Shown here one piece after another: positions 1 to 9,728 of a stretch of 64,000 bases of DNA. Source of the stretch: an uncultured Roseburia sp. (GTDB lineage: Bacteria > Bacillota > Clostridia > Lachnospirales > Lachnospiraceae); contig CANRYS010000006.1 of NCBI GenBank assembly GCA_947644305.1, positions 62,001 through 126,000 of the forward strand, read 5' to 3'. Numbering within the stretch: position 1 is the first letter of the stretch; each line of letters opens with the position of its first letter. Below the pieces are notes generated by a model. It ran no database searches. It was given only the letters and a program-made list of their open reading frames with translations, and was not told the origin of the DNA. The position numbers were made by a program, and so were the translations under genes.

Positions 1-265
1 GTATTTTATCCATATTGATCAAAAATTTACAAGTATAAAAGCTAGAAATCCTATTCTATTATACTACAATACAACAGCTAAAAGCAACACAATATGTAAA
101 TGTTTCTTAAAATTTGGTAGCATTATTGACACATTTTTATCTTTTCAAAGATTAACCAAACGAAAAAGAACTTCATTTTCAGCCACTGCGAAAAACAAAA
201 TGTTATTCCAGCAGTGAAAGAACATGAAGTCCTGTTTTGATTCCATAAAGATTTGGATTAGGTTT

Positions 266-535
266 TTACTCTGCCTTCTCCACCTCTACAATTGCTTCTT
301 TTTTCATAGGAATACGGCAGTTTTTGTTGCTTCCGAACTCAACGATCACGACATCGTCGGTCATGTCGATGACAACACCATAGAAGCCGCTGGTTGTCAG
401 AATACTGTCACCAACTGCCACAGCGGATACCATCGCTTCGTGCTCCTTCTCTTTTTTTCTCTGTGGACGGATCATCAAGAAATAAAATACTGCGATGATA
501 ACCACCCATGCAAAAAGCATGTAATACGTCTCCAT
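266..535 (-). CDS. yajC: Preprotein translocase subunit YajC
   Basis: 89 aa, N-terminal TM helix followed by FLMIRPQRKKEKEH motif typical of YajC; downstream of tgt. Confidence 0.93.
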   Translation of the reverse strand: METYYMLFAWVVIIAVFYFLMIRPQRKKEKEHEAMVSAVAVGDSILTTSGFYGVVIDMTDDVVIVEFGSNKNCRIPMKKEAIVEVEKAE

Positions 536-563
536 TTTCGTACCTCCTGAATACTGTTCAGAT

Positions 564-1703
564 TTAATATCCTTCGGAACTCATTAAATCTATCTTTTTC
601 TTCTTATATTCTGCAAAACGGTTATTCTCGATCGCTTCGCGAACCTCATTCATCATTGTATTATAAAAATACAGATTATGCAAGACCAATAATCGAAGTC
701 CCAGCATTTCTTTTGCTTTCAGCAGATGCCGGATATAACTTCTGGAATAATGGCGGCACGTCGGACACTGGCATCCCTCTTCCACTGGGCGCTCGTCCAG
801 TTCAAACCGCTTATTCATCAGGTTCATTTTTCCCAGATTGGTATAGGCGTGACCGTGCCGGCCATTTCTTGCAGGGTAGACGCAGTCAAAGAAGTCTACA
901 CCTCTCTCCACACCCTCCAGTATATTTTCCGGCGTCCCCACTCCCATCAGATACACCGGCTTGTTCTGGGGAAGCGCCGGCACCACCTCATCCAATATGC
1001 GGTACATCTCCTCATGGCTTTCTCCCACTGCCAGACCTCCCACTGCATAGCCGTCCAGATCCATTTCTCCGATCTGCTGGGCATGACGGACACGGATGTC
1101 CTCGAAGGTGCCGCCCTGATTGATGCCAAAGAGCAACTGCTCTTTGTTCAACGTGTCCTCTCTGGCATTCAGCCGCTCCATCTCTTTTTTGCAGCGCTCC
1201 AGCCACCTGGAAGTCCTCGCCACAGAGGCCTCCATATAATCTCTGGTAGCAGGGTGGGGCGGGCACTCATCAAATGCCATGGCAATGGTGGAAGCAAGAT
1301 TGGACTGGATTTGCATGCTTTCCTCCGGTCCCATAAATATCTTTCTACCGTCAATATGAGAATTAAAATAAACTCCCTCTTCTTTGATCTTTCGCAGCCC
1401 CGCCAGGGAAAACACCTGAAAGCCGCCGGAGTCCGTCAAGATCGGACGGTCCCAGTTCATAAACCGATGAAGTCCTCCCATTTTCCTCACCACGTCATCT
1501 CCCGGTCTCACATGAAGATGATAGGTGTTGGACAGCTCCACCTGGGTGCCAATCTCTTTCAGATCCACCGTGGACACTGCCCCTTTGATGGCAGCCGCCG
1601 TCCCCACATTCATAAATACTGGCGTCAGGATATCACCATGAGGCGTTCGCATCACTCCGCTGCGTGCCTTCCCCTCCTGAGCCTTTACTGTAAATCGTTT
1701 CAT
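564..1703 (-). CDS. tgt: Queuine tRNA-ribosyltransferase
   Basis: MKRFTVKAQEGKARSG start, DSGGFQVFSL and zinc-site CQCPTCRHYSRSYIRHL motifs; ORF track extends upstream to 1787 but the start is likely at 1703. Confidence 0.96.
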   Translation of the reverse strand: MKRFTVKAQEGKARSGVMRTPHGDILTPVFMNVGTAAAIKGAVSTVDLKEIGTQVELSNTYHLHVRPGDDVVRKMGGLHRFMNWDRPILTDSGGFQVFSLAGLRKIKEEGVYFNSHIDGRKIFMGPEESMQIQSNLASTIAMAFDECPPHPATRDYMEASVARTSRWLERCKKEMERLNAREDTLNKEQLLFGINQGGTFEDIRVRHAQQIGEMDLDGYAVGGLAVGESHEEMYRILDEVVPALPQNKPVYLMGVGTPENILEGVERGVDFFDCVYPARNGRHGHAYTNLGKMNLMNKRFELDERPVEEGCQCPTCRHYSRSYIRHLLKAKEMLGLRLLVLHNLYFYNTMMNEVREAIENNRFAEYKKKKIDLMSSEGY

Positions 1704-1948
1704 TTGTCTCTCTTTCCTCCCAAAAGTTTCGCAAAGCGTATATATAACCACAGCATAATGGGGATCAGGATCGATGCCCCCAGACATGCTTTGAACAATC
1801 CCCCGGATGTGGGTGACGTTGTCAGCGCCGCAATCAGTGTAACAATGTAGAGCAGCACCAGAAGTACCACACCTGCGATAGCGAAGATACGGACTCCTCT
1901 GGGATAGGAGCTAGTCGGTGTTTCCTGTTCTTTTTTCTTTTCATTCAT
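1700..1948 (-). CDS. Small membrane protein, two predicted TM segments
   Basis: 82 aa ORF with hydrophobic segments, coupled to rarA (overlap) and tgt. Confidence 0.7.
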   Translation of the reverse strand: MNEKKKEQETPTSSYPRGVRIFAIAGVVLLVLLYIVTLIAALTTSPTSGGLFKACLGASILIPIMLWLYIRFAKLLGGKRDK

Positions 1949-3281
1949 GTTCCAGTGCTTCCTTTCCGCCTTTTATATTCATTAAATGCTGTTTTAACTT
2001 TTTTTCATACCCTTGATCAGACAGCACATAAAACCTTTCATCCTTTGCCTCATCCGGTAAATATTGCTGATCTACATAATGGTTCTCGTAGCTGTGGGCA
2101 TATTTGTAACCGATCCCATGTCCCAGCTTTGCCGCTCCCTTGTAATGGGAATCCTGAAGATAGGATGGGATACGGTAATTAGGATGAGAAGCTACATATT
2201 CCATGGCGGCATCGATGGCCATAATCGCTGAATTGCTCTTCGGGGCACATGCCACATAACTTGCCGCCTGGGCCAGCACGATCCGCGCCTCCGGCATCCC
2301 CAGTCTCTCCACCGCCTGGGCCGCCTGAGTCGCTACTACCAGCGCCTGGGGATCGGCATTGGATACATCTTCGGAAGCACAGATCATGATCCTCCGGGCG
2401 ATAAAGCGGATATCCTCGCCGGCATAGAGCATTCGCGCCAGATAGTACACCGCCGCATCCGGATCTGATCCCCGCATACTCTTGATGAATGCCGAGATGG
2501 TATCGTAGTGGTTATCTCCGGTCTTGTCATACCGCAAGGTCCGCTTCTGAATACACTCCTCTGCCACTTCTGACGTAATATGGATCTTTCCGTCTCCGCT
2601 CCGCTCCGTGGTCAACACACCAAGCTCTATGGCATTTAGCGCGGTCCTGGCATCCCCTCCACTGATATCGGCAAGAAAATCCAGCGCCTCCTTATCAATC
2701 TCTGCCTGATAACTTCCCAACCCCCGTTCTTTGTCTTCCAGAGCCCGGCAGATCAGATCCCGGATATTTTCCTCCGACAATGGGTGAAGTTCAAAAATAA
2801 TCGAGCGGGAGATCAGCGCCCCATTAACCTCAAAATAAGGGTTTTCCGTCGTGGCGCCGATCAGAACTACCGTTCCATCCTCCACAAAGGGAAGTAGATA
2901 GTCCTGCTGCCCCTTATTGAATCGATGAATCTCGTCAATAAACAGAATGGTTTTTCTGGCATACATCCCGGAATTTTCTTTTGCCTTCCGAATTACCTCT
3001 TCCATGTCCTTCTTTCCGGCAGAGGTGGCGTTGATCTGAAGGAACTCGGCCTTCGTGGTTCCCGCGATCACTTTGGCCAATGTCGTCTTTCCTGTCCCCG
3101 GCGGTCCAAACAATAGAATAGAACTGAGTTTATCCGCCTGGATCGCCCGGTAAAGCAGCTTGTCCTTCCCGATGATATGCTCCTGTCCAACCACTTCATC
3201 CAGTGTCCTGGGACGGAGTCGGGAAGCAAGGGGAGATTCTTTCTCTTTATTTTTTTCATTCATGTATTCCAGTAGATCCAT
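1941..3281 (-). CDS. rarA: Replication-associated recombination protein A (AAA+ ATPase)
   Basis: Walker A GPPGTGKTTLAKVIA, Walker B FIDEIHRFNKGQQD, MgsA/RarA C-terminal region. Confidence 0.95.
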   Translation of the reverse strand: MDLLEYMNEKNKEKESPLASRLRPRTLDEVVGQEHIIGKDKLLYRAIQADKLSSILLFGPPGTGKTTLAKVIAGTTKAEFLQINATSAGKKDMEEVIRKAKENSGMYARKTILFIDEIHRFNKGQQDYLLPFVEDGTVVLIGATTENPYFEVNGALISRSIIFELHPLSEENIRDLICRALEDKERGLGSYQAEIDKEALDFLADISGGDARTALNAIELGVLTTERSGDGKIHITSEVAEECIQKRTLRYDKTGDNHYDTISAFIKSMRGSDPDAAVYYLARMLYAGEDIRFIARRIMICASEDVSNADPQALVVATQAAQAVERLGMPEARIVLAQAASYVACAPKSNSAIMAIDAAMEYVASHPNYRIPSYLQDSHYKGAAKLGHGIGYKYAHSYENHYVDQQYLPDEAKDERFYVLSDQGYEKKLKQHLMNIKGGKEALEHE

Positions 3282-3913
3282 GTCTCTTCCTCCCTGTCTA
3301 TCCCTGTTCTGCCGCCGGTCTTTTCCGTCACTTCCCGCTCCAACTGATCTACCTTTTGGGCAGGAACCAGATAGGTGATCTCCACCTTTTCTCCATATAC
3401 CGCATCTTTCTCCGGAAGCTCAAGCCCCGCCGCGATATGCTGGATCTTTCCCAATCCATTATAATCTGTCTCAAAATGCACCAGACAACCACGGATCTTC
3501 TCCTGGATCACACAGTTCTCCAGCCCGGCTTTCACAGCCGCTGAGTATGCCCGCACCAGTCCACCAGTGCCTAATAAGGTTCCCCCAAAGTACCGGGTCA
3601 CCACCACAAGGACATTGTGCAGTCCCTGTCCCGTCAACACATCCATCATTGGCCTCCCAGCCGTACCAGAGGGTTCCCCGTCATCACTACAGCGCTCTGT
3701 CTCGTTCTTCTCTCCCACCACATAGGCAAAGCAGTTGTGTCTCGCATCGTAATATCTTTTCCGCACCTGAGAAAGATACGTCAGCGCCTCTTCCTCTGTC
3801 TGTATGGGAAAAACGCTGGCAATAAAACGGGATTTTTTTTCCACCACTTCGCCAGTGCCCCCCTCGGTCACAATTTTCAGGGATCCTTCCATGTCGCACC
3901 TGTCCTTTCCCAA
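3260..3913 (-). CDS. YigZ/IMPACT family protein
   Basis: EKKSRFIASVFP...ARHNCFAYVVG...DDGEPSGTAGRPMMDVL...VVTRYFGGTLLGTGGLVRAY motifs. Confidence 0.93.
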   Translation of the reverse strand: MGKDRCDMEGSLKIVTEGGTGEVVEKKSRFIASVFPIQTEEEALTYLSQVRKRYYDARHNCFAYVVGEKNETERCSDDGEPSGTAGRPMMDVLTGQGLHNVLVVVTRYFGGTLLGTGGLVRAYSAAVKAGLENCVIQEKIRGCLVHFETDYNGLGKIQHIAAGLELPEKDAVYGEKVEITYLVPAQKVDQLEREVTEKTGGRTGIDREEETWIYWNT

Positions 3914-4050
3914 ATAAAATTCATTAATATCACTAGTTTACTAATTTTTCTTTTCCTTTGCAAGAGTTTTTGGTATACTATCCTTAGAACTTGTCAATCA
4001 TCCCAGCCTATCCCTTTGGCTGGATCCCCATAGAAAGGTTTGATTATCCT

Positions 4051-6456
4051 ATGAATTTTAGCCAAAAAAGTGTGCTGGCGAAAGCAAAATCTCTCAAATC
4101 GCCTGCCACTCACCGTATACACAAGCTAAAAGTACTAGCTGCCAGACTGATCCTGATCTTCCTGGTGGTTTGTGCTTTCACAGGCATTAGCGGGCTCGCT
4201 GGAATCATCAACGGACTGATGGAGACGGCCCCCAGTATCGAATCCATCAACGTAGTGCCGGAAGGATATGCTACTACAATCCTGAACGCCAAGGGAAAAG
4301 TGGTTCAGACGCTGGTGGGAAGAGAGGCGAACCGGGAATATGCCACACTGGATCAGATCCCTGTTCATCTGCAGAATGCTTTCGTGGCGATCGAGGACGA
4401 ACGCTTCTGGACCCACGACGGCATTGACTTAAGGGGTATCTTCCGTGCCATTTACAGCGCGCTGACAAATGGGGGTGAATTCCGCCAGGGCGCCAGCACT
4501 CTCACTCAGCAGCTCCTGAAAAACCAGGTTTTTGGCGGTGGAGAGGAACACACACTGGTGCAGAAGATCGAGCGAAAGATTCAGGAGCAGTATCTGGCGA
4601 TACAGCTCGAGAATAAACTGACGAAAAATCAGATTTTGGAATATTACCTAAACACGATCAACCTTGGCCAGAACACCCTTGGGGTGCAGGCTGCCTCAAA
4701 ACGGTATTTTAATAAAGATGTTTCGGAATTGACCATCTCCGAATCCGCTGTTTTGGCTGGCATCACCCAAAACCCTACCGGGTACAATCCCATCACCCAT
4801 CCTAAGAAAAATGCGAAGAAACGTGCTACCGTTCTTTCTTATATGAAGGAACAGGGGCGTATCACCTCCGCAGAATACGATATCGCCATGGCAGATAAGG
4901 TATATGCTCGGATCAAATCCGTGAACAAGGAAACGGTGGCTCTCTCCGGTCCCACATCTTATTTTACCGATTCCCTGATCGACCAGGTGATCGCCGACAT
5001 GAAAGAAGAACTGGGATATACCGAAACCCAGGCCTACAATGCCCTGTACCGGGGAGGATTGACGATCCACTCCACCCAGGATTCTTCCATGCAGAAAATC
5101 TGCGACAAGGTAATGAACAACAATGCCTATTATCCAGCAGATTCTACCTATCAACTGAATTATCAACTCACGGTGACAGACTCCAAAGGGAAGGCCAGCA
5201 ATTATAATGCCGGAACGATGAAAAACTGGTTTGCCAAAGAGAAAAAGAAGGACATCAGCCTATATTATAATGACAAAAAAGGCGCCAAAAAGTATATCGA
5301 AACTTATAAAAAGGCAATGAGCAAAGGGAAAAATGTAGAGGGGGAAAAGATCGAATATGTGATTCAGCCCCAGGCTTCTTTCGTTGTCATGGACCAGCAC
5401 ACCGGCCAGGTCAAAGCCATCACCGGGGGCAGAGGAAAAAAGACAGCCAGCCGGACACTAAACCGCGCCACTTTATCCCTGCGTCAGCCCGGTTCCACCT
5501 TTAAGGTCCTCTCTACCTACCTGCCGGCGCTGGACACCTCCGGCATGAGCCTTGCCACAGTCCAGGTAGACGAGCCATATTACTATCCAGGCACAAAACG
5601 GCTTGTGAAAAACTGGTATCCTGGATACCGCGGTCCCAGTACGATCCGTAAGGCCATCGCAAACTCCATGAATGTAATTGCGGTGAAGACACTGGAGCAG
5701 GTCACGCCAAAGATCGGCTATGATTATTTATTAAATTTAGGATTTACCTCTCTCGTGGACAGCTATACCGACCCTTCCGGGAAAATATTTACTGATATTT
5801 CCCTTCCTATGGCGCTGGGTGGATTAACAAAGGGAGTGTCAAATCTGGAATTAACCTCCGCCTTTGCCTGTGTGGCCAACAACGGCGTTTACAACAAACC
5901 CACTTTCTACACAAAAGTGATCGATCACAACGGAAATGTTTTGTTGTCCAATTTACCAAAAAAAGAGAAAAAGACTTCGGAAGAAAAGACAACGACTATC
6001 ATCACAACACCTACCAGCAAGCAGGTCATGAAGGATTCCACTGCATGGCTTCTAACGGATGCCATGAAGGACGTGATCAACGCCGGCACCGGAACAGCAC
6101 TGAGATTTTCAGAAATTGATATGCCACTGGCAGGAAAAACTGGTACCACCACCGATAATAAGGATCTCTGGTTTGTGGGATATACACCTTATCTGACTGC
6201 CGGAGTCTGGGGCGGCTTTGACGCCAGCGAGAAACAAAATAATACCACGTATCATAAGACGATCTGGAAAGCGATCATGGAAAAAATAAACAAACGTTAC
6301 GAAAAAATAGATTTTGAGAAACCGGATTCGGTGGTTTCCGCCTACGTTTGCCTCCAATGCGGAAAGCTGGTGACAGACGGAACCCACACTTCCACCAGAA
6401 TAAAAGAATACTTTGCCAAAGGCAGCATACCATCAGAGACCTGCACCGGTCACTAA
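4051..6456 (+). CDS. Class A penicillin-binding protein (transglycosylase/transpeptidase)
   Basis: GT51 motifs EDERFWTHDGID and QGASTLTQQLLKN; transpeptidase AGKTGTTTDNKD; ORF track start 3991, likely start 4051. Confidence 0.95.
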   Translation: MNFSQKSVLAKAKSLKSPATHRIHKLKVLAARLILIFLVVCAFTGISGLAGIINGLMETAPSIESINVVPEGYATTILNAKGKVVQTLVGREANREYATLDQIPVHLQNAFVAIEDERFWTHDGIDLRGIFRAIYSALTNGGEFRQGASTLTQQLLKNQVFGGGEEHTLVQKIERKIQEQYLAIQLENKLTKNQILEYYLNTINLGQNTLGVQAASKRYFNKDVSELTISESAVLAGITQNPTGYNPITHPKKNAKKRATVLSYMKEQGRITSAEYDIAMADKVYARIKSVNKETVALSGPTSYFTDSLIDQVIADMKEELGYTETQAYNALYRGGLTIHSTQDSSMQKICDKVMNNNAYYPADSTYQLNYQLTVTDSKGKASNYNAGTMKNWFAKEKKKDISLYYNDKKGAKKYIETYKKAMSKGKNVEGEKIEYVIQPQASFVVMDQHTGQVKAITGGRGKKTASRTLNRATLSLRQPGSTFKVLSTYLPALDTSGMSLATVQVDEPYYYPGTKRLVKNWYPGYRGPSTIRKAIANSMNVIAVKTLEQVTPKIGYDYLLNLGFTSLVDSYTDPSGKIFTDISLPMALGGLTKGVSNLELTSAFACVANNGVYNKPTFYTKVIDHNGNVLLSNLPKKEKKTSEEKTTTIITTPTSKQVMKDSTAWLLTDAMKDVINAGTGTALRFSEIDMPLAGKTGTTTDNKDLWFVGYTPYLTAGVWGGFDASEKQNNTTYHKTIWKAIMEKINKRYEKIDFEKPDSVVSAYVCLQCGKLVTDGTHTSTRIKEYFAKGSIPSETCTGH

Positions 6457-6549
6457 AACAATAAATACTAAGTTTCTGATACATTTACGCAGTGCAATCG
6501 TGTCAGTATTCAGCTCGACGGGTTTATATTGGCGCCAACGAGCTGGTAT

Positions 6550-7395
6550 TTATTGTACCAGCGGCACATACCGTTTTACCGCATCCTGCCAGGAAGGGAG
6601 CTTGTTAAATCCATTTTTAACAAGCTCTTCTTTGCTCATACGGCTGTTTTTCGGACGTTTTGCCTTCGCTGGAAATTCCTCACTTGACACCGGCGTTACT
6701 TCTACCTCATTCATCCCCGCTGCCGCAAAGATCTCTTTGGCAAATTCATACCAACTGCAGATGCCCTCATTGGAGGCATGATATTCTCCATATCTCTCCG
6801 TTTCGATCATATCTACTAAAAGTACTGCCAGATCATAGGTATAGGTGGGAGAACCAATCTGGTCATCCACCACACGGACAGCGCCATTTTCTCTGCCGAG
6901 ACGAAGCATGGTTTTGATAAAATTGTTGCCATTGACACCAAACACCCAGGAGATCCGCACGATAAAATATTTTTTCAGCCTTGATTTTATTTCCTGTTCT
7001 CCCTCAAATTTCGTCAATCCGTAGACATTGAGGGGATCTGGCTCATCTCCTGGCTCCCATGGCCTCTCTCCCTCCCCGGAAAAGATATAATCTGTACTCA
7101 GATATAGAAGTTTACAATCCAGCCTGGCACATACCTCCGCTACATTTTTTGTCCCCTCAGCGTTTACTCGCCGGCACAACTCCACCTCTTCTTCTGCCCG
7201 GTCCACCGCCGTATAAGCGCTGCAATGAATGACCGCATCCGGCGCCGTCTGGGTCATGACTCTTTTGACACATTCGGCATCTGTGATATCCATTTCCTCA
7301 ATATCTACTCCCACTGCCTCATGTCCACGCTTATTAAGTTCTCCCATTACATCGTGTCCCAGTTGTCCATTGATCCCCGTTACTAATACCTTCAT
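6550..7395 (-). CDS. rfbD: dTDP-4-dehydrorhamnose reductase
   Basis: Rossmann GINGQLGHDV, STDYIFSGEG, RISWVFGVNGNNFIKTML. Confidence 0.95.
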   Translation of the reverse strand: MKVLVTGINGQLGHDVMGELNKRGHEAVGVDIEEMDITDAECVKRVMTQTAPDAVIHCSAYTAVDRAEEEVELCRRVNAEGTKNVAEVCARLDCKLLYLSTDYIFSGEGERPWEPGDEPDPLNVYGLTKFEGEQEIKSRLKKYFIVRISWVFGVNGNNFIKTMLRLGRENGAVRVVDDQIGSPTYTYDLAVLLVDMIETERYGEYHASNEGICSWYEFAKEIFAAAGMNEVEVTPVSSEEFPAKAKRPKNSRMSKEELVKNGFNKLPSWQDAVKRYVPLVQ

Positions 7396-8420
7396 TTTGT
7401 CAGATCCTTTCCATACATTTTATCAAAATAACCGGCATACTCACCACTGATAATATTCTCCCACCACTCCCTGTTATTCAGATACCACTGAATGGTCTGC
7501 CTGATCCCTGTCTCGAAGTTGTATTTTGGCTTCCATCCCAATTCTGTCTCCAACTTTGTCGGATCGATGGCATAGCGCAGGTCATGACCCGGGCGGTCTG
7601 TCACGAATTCGATCAAGCTCTCCGGCTTCTCAAGCGCTTTCAAAATTGTCTTTACCACTTCAAGATTCGTCTTTTCATTGTGGCCGCCCACATTGTACAC
7701 CTCGCCCACCCTTCCTTTTTGAAGAATAAGGTCAATAGCCTCACAGTGGTCTGACACATGCAGCCAGTCTCTCACATTTTCTCCTTTTCCATAGACAGGC
7801 AGTTTTTCATCTGCCAGAGCCCGCGAAATAATAAGGGGAATCAATTTTTCCGGAAAATGGTAGGGGCCATAATTATTGGAACAGCGGGAGATGGTCACCG
7901 GAAGCCCATAAGTCCGGTAATAAGCCAGAACAAAAAGGTCCGCGCTGGCCTTACTGGAAGAATAGGGGCTGGAAGTATGCAGCGGCGTATCCTCGCGGAA
8001 AAACAGATCCGGGCGATCCAGAGGAAGATCCCCGTAGACCTCATCTGTGGAAACCTGATGATAACGCTTTACCCCGTACTCTTTAGACGCATCCAGAAGC
8101 ACCTGGGTTCCCATAACATTCGTCTGTACGAAAATACCCGGATCGGTGATGGAGCGGTCTACATGGCTCTCCGCCGCAAAATTTACGACAACATCCGGTC
8201 TCTCCTTTTCAAACAGAGCCATGATAAAGCCCCGGTCCGCGATATCCCCCCGGACAAATTTATAATTCGGCTTATCTTCTACCGGTTTCAATGTCTCCAG
8301 ATTTCCGGCATAGGTTAGTAGATCAAGATTGATGACCGTATGCTCGGGATACTTATTTACCATATGATGCACAAAATTTCCGCCGATAAATCCGGCTCCG
8401 CCTGTAACTAATATTTTCAT
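7392..8420 (-). CDS. rfbB: dTDP-glucose 4,6-dehydratase
   Basis: TGGAGFIGGNFVHHM, STDEVYGDL, SRCSNNYGPYHFPEKLIP. Confidence 0.96.
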   Translation of the reverse strand: MKILVTGGAGFIGGNFVHHMVNKYPEHTVINLDLLTYAGNLETLKPVEDKPNYKFVRGDIADRGFIMALFEKERPDVVVNFAAESHVDRSITDPGIFVQTNVMGTQVLLDASKEYGVKRYHQVSTDEVYGDLPLDRPDLFFREDTPLHTSSPYSSSKASADLFVLAYYRTYGLPVTISRCSNNYGPYHFPEKLIPLIISRALADEKLPVYGKGENVRDWLHVSDHCEAIDLILQKGRVGEVYNVGGHNEKTNLEVVKTILKALEKPESLIEFVTDRPGHDLRYAIDPTKLETELGWKPKYNFETGIRQTIQWYLNNREWWENIISGEYAGYFDKMYGKDLTK

Positions 8421-8450
8421 CGTATTCCTCCATTCCAAAGCGCCAAACGC

Positions 8451-9653
8451 TTATTTTTCCCTTTCTGCTGAAACCGCAATAAACAGCCCTGCCTGTTTTG
8501 TGATGCGGATATAACCCTTCTTCTTTAGCTTTCCCCTTAGGAATGCCTTAAATTCATCGTATTCCGGGATCAGATACTCTCTCTGGTTCCCATGGCATGA
8601 CATGATGTAGTCCGCCAGCAGGTCGATGTCTGTCACCCGGAGTTCATCGGAATATTCTCTCTTCTCCACCCGGGCAAAACATTGAGACAGCAGCGCCTCT
8701 CCGTTTTCCAGACCAAAATTTTCATAGAGCCTCACCGCCGAGAGGCGGATCTTCGGATTGAATTCCTTCACCAGCTCCTCCACCTCCTGCATATGCCGCT
8801 CCCCATAGGTGGCACAAATAAAGGTTCCCCCCGGTCGCAAAACTCTGGCAATTCCGGCCACAGCTTTCTTTATATCCCTGAGATAGAACAAAAGAAAATT
8901 CGCTACCACCATATCAAAGGCCTTATCCGCGCCCCGGATATCACAACAGTCCATTACTTCATATGAAAATTTCTTCGAACTGGCCCCGGACAAATTCTTT
9001 TTCGTGTCCTCCAGCATCCCCGTGGAAATATCTGTTAGTAAAATCTGACACCCATCCGGGATCTTCTCCTGGTTTTCTTTCCAGAGCATTCCGCTGCCAC
9101 ATCCCAGCTCCAGCACCTTCATTCCCGGCATCAGATTCATTTGTTCGTAGATCCACGAAAACCAGCTCTGGGGATTCCTGGAACATTTGCTGTGCAGGGT
9201 GATCCTTGCATCAATATTTTTCCCATTCTGGTATTGTTCCACCAAATCCCGATCCATATTAATGATTCGGATCAATTTCGTGATCTCATCCCAATCCGGC
9301 ACATCCTCCTCCGCAAACATTTCAGACACATTCTGGATCGACTCTTCTACCGCCTTTAGATGTTCTATCTTTTTGCGCACCAGAGAAAGCTGCATCGCAA
9401 AGGATCGCTGCAGAAAATCCCTGTCATTCTCATTAAGGGAAAATTCCTGGATCTCTTCCAGCGAAAATCCCAGAAGCTTCAAAGTCAAGATCCGCTGTAA
9501 TCTAGCAAACTCCTGCTGCCCATAATACCGGTAACCGTTCTCGCTGATCATTTCAGGCTGAATGAGACCTTTTTTCTCATAATAATGAATCGTCCGCACA
9601 GTTACATTTGCCCGCCTGGCAAACTCACCCGTAGAAAATAATTGTCCCGCCAC
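8451..9653 (-). CDS. MerR-family HTH regulator fused to class I SAM-dependent methyltransferase
   Basis: N-term FSTGEFARRANVTVRTIHYYEKKGLI (MerR HTH); C-term VLELGCGSGMLWKENQ, AGIARVLRPGGTFICATYG (MTase). Confidence 0.9.
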   Translation of the reverse strand: MAGQLFSTGEFARRANVTVRTIHYYEKKGLIQPEMISENGYRYYGQQEFARLQRILTLKLLGFSLEEIQEFSLNENDRDFLQRSFAMQLSLVRKKIEHLKAVEESIQNVSEMFAEEDVPDWDEITKLIRIINMDRDLVEQYQNGKNIDARITLHSKCSRNPQSWFSWIYEQMNLMPGMKVLELGCGSGMLWKENQEKIPDGCQILLTDISTGMLEDTKKNLSGASSKKFSYEVMDCCDIRGADKAFDMVVANFLLFYLRDIKKAVAGIARVLRPGGTFICATYGERHMQEVEELVKEFNPKIRLSAVRLYENFGLENGEALLSQCFARVEKREYSDELRVTDIDLLADYIMSCHGNQREYLIPEYDEFKAFLRGKLKKKGYIRITKQAGLFIAVSAEREK

Positions 9654-9697
9654 AATATCCCCATCCTTGTACGGTGAACTTCTTCCACCTTTTCCTC

Positions 9698-9728
9698 ATT
9701 ATAAACCACAACGTAAGGTAACAGTCAA
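9698..9728 (-). promoter_or_regulatory. MerR-type promoter: -35 TTGACT, 19-bp spacer with imperfect dyad, -10 TATAAT
   Basis: Minus strand TTGACT-GTTACCTTACGTTGTGGTT-TATAAT upstream of the MerR fusion gene; the -35 overlaps the stop codon of the upstream ygiQ-like gene. Confidence 0.7.

Noticed and set aside
726-1850. Long + strand ORF of 374 aa opposite tgt
   Set aside because: Antisense shadow ORF; the minus strand encodes a clear Tgt and the + product has no recognisable domain.
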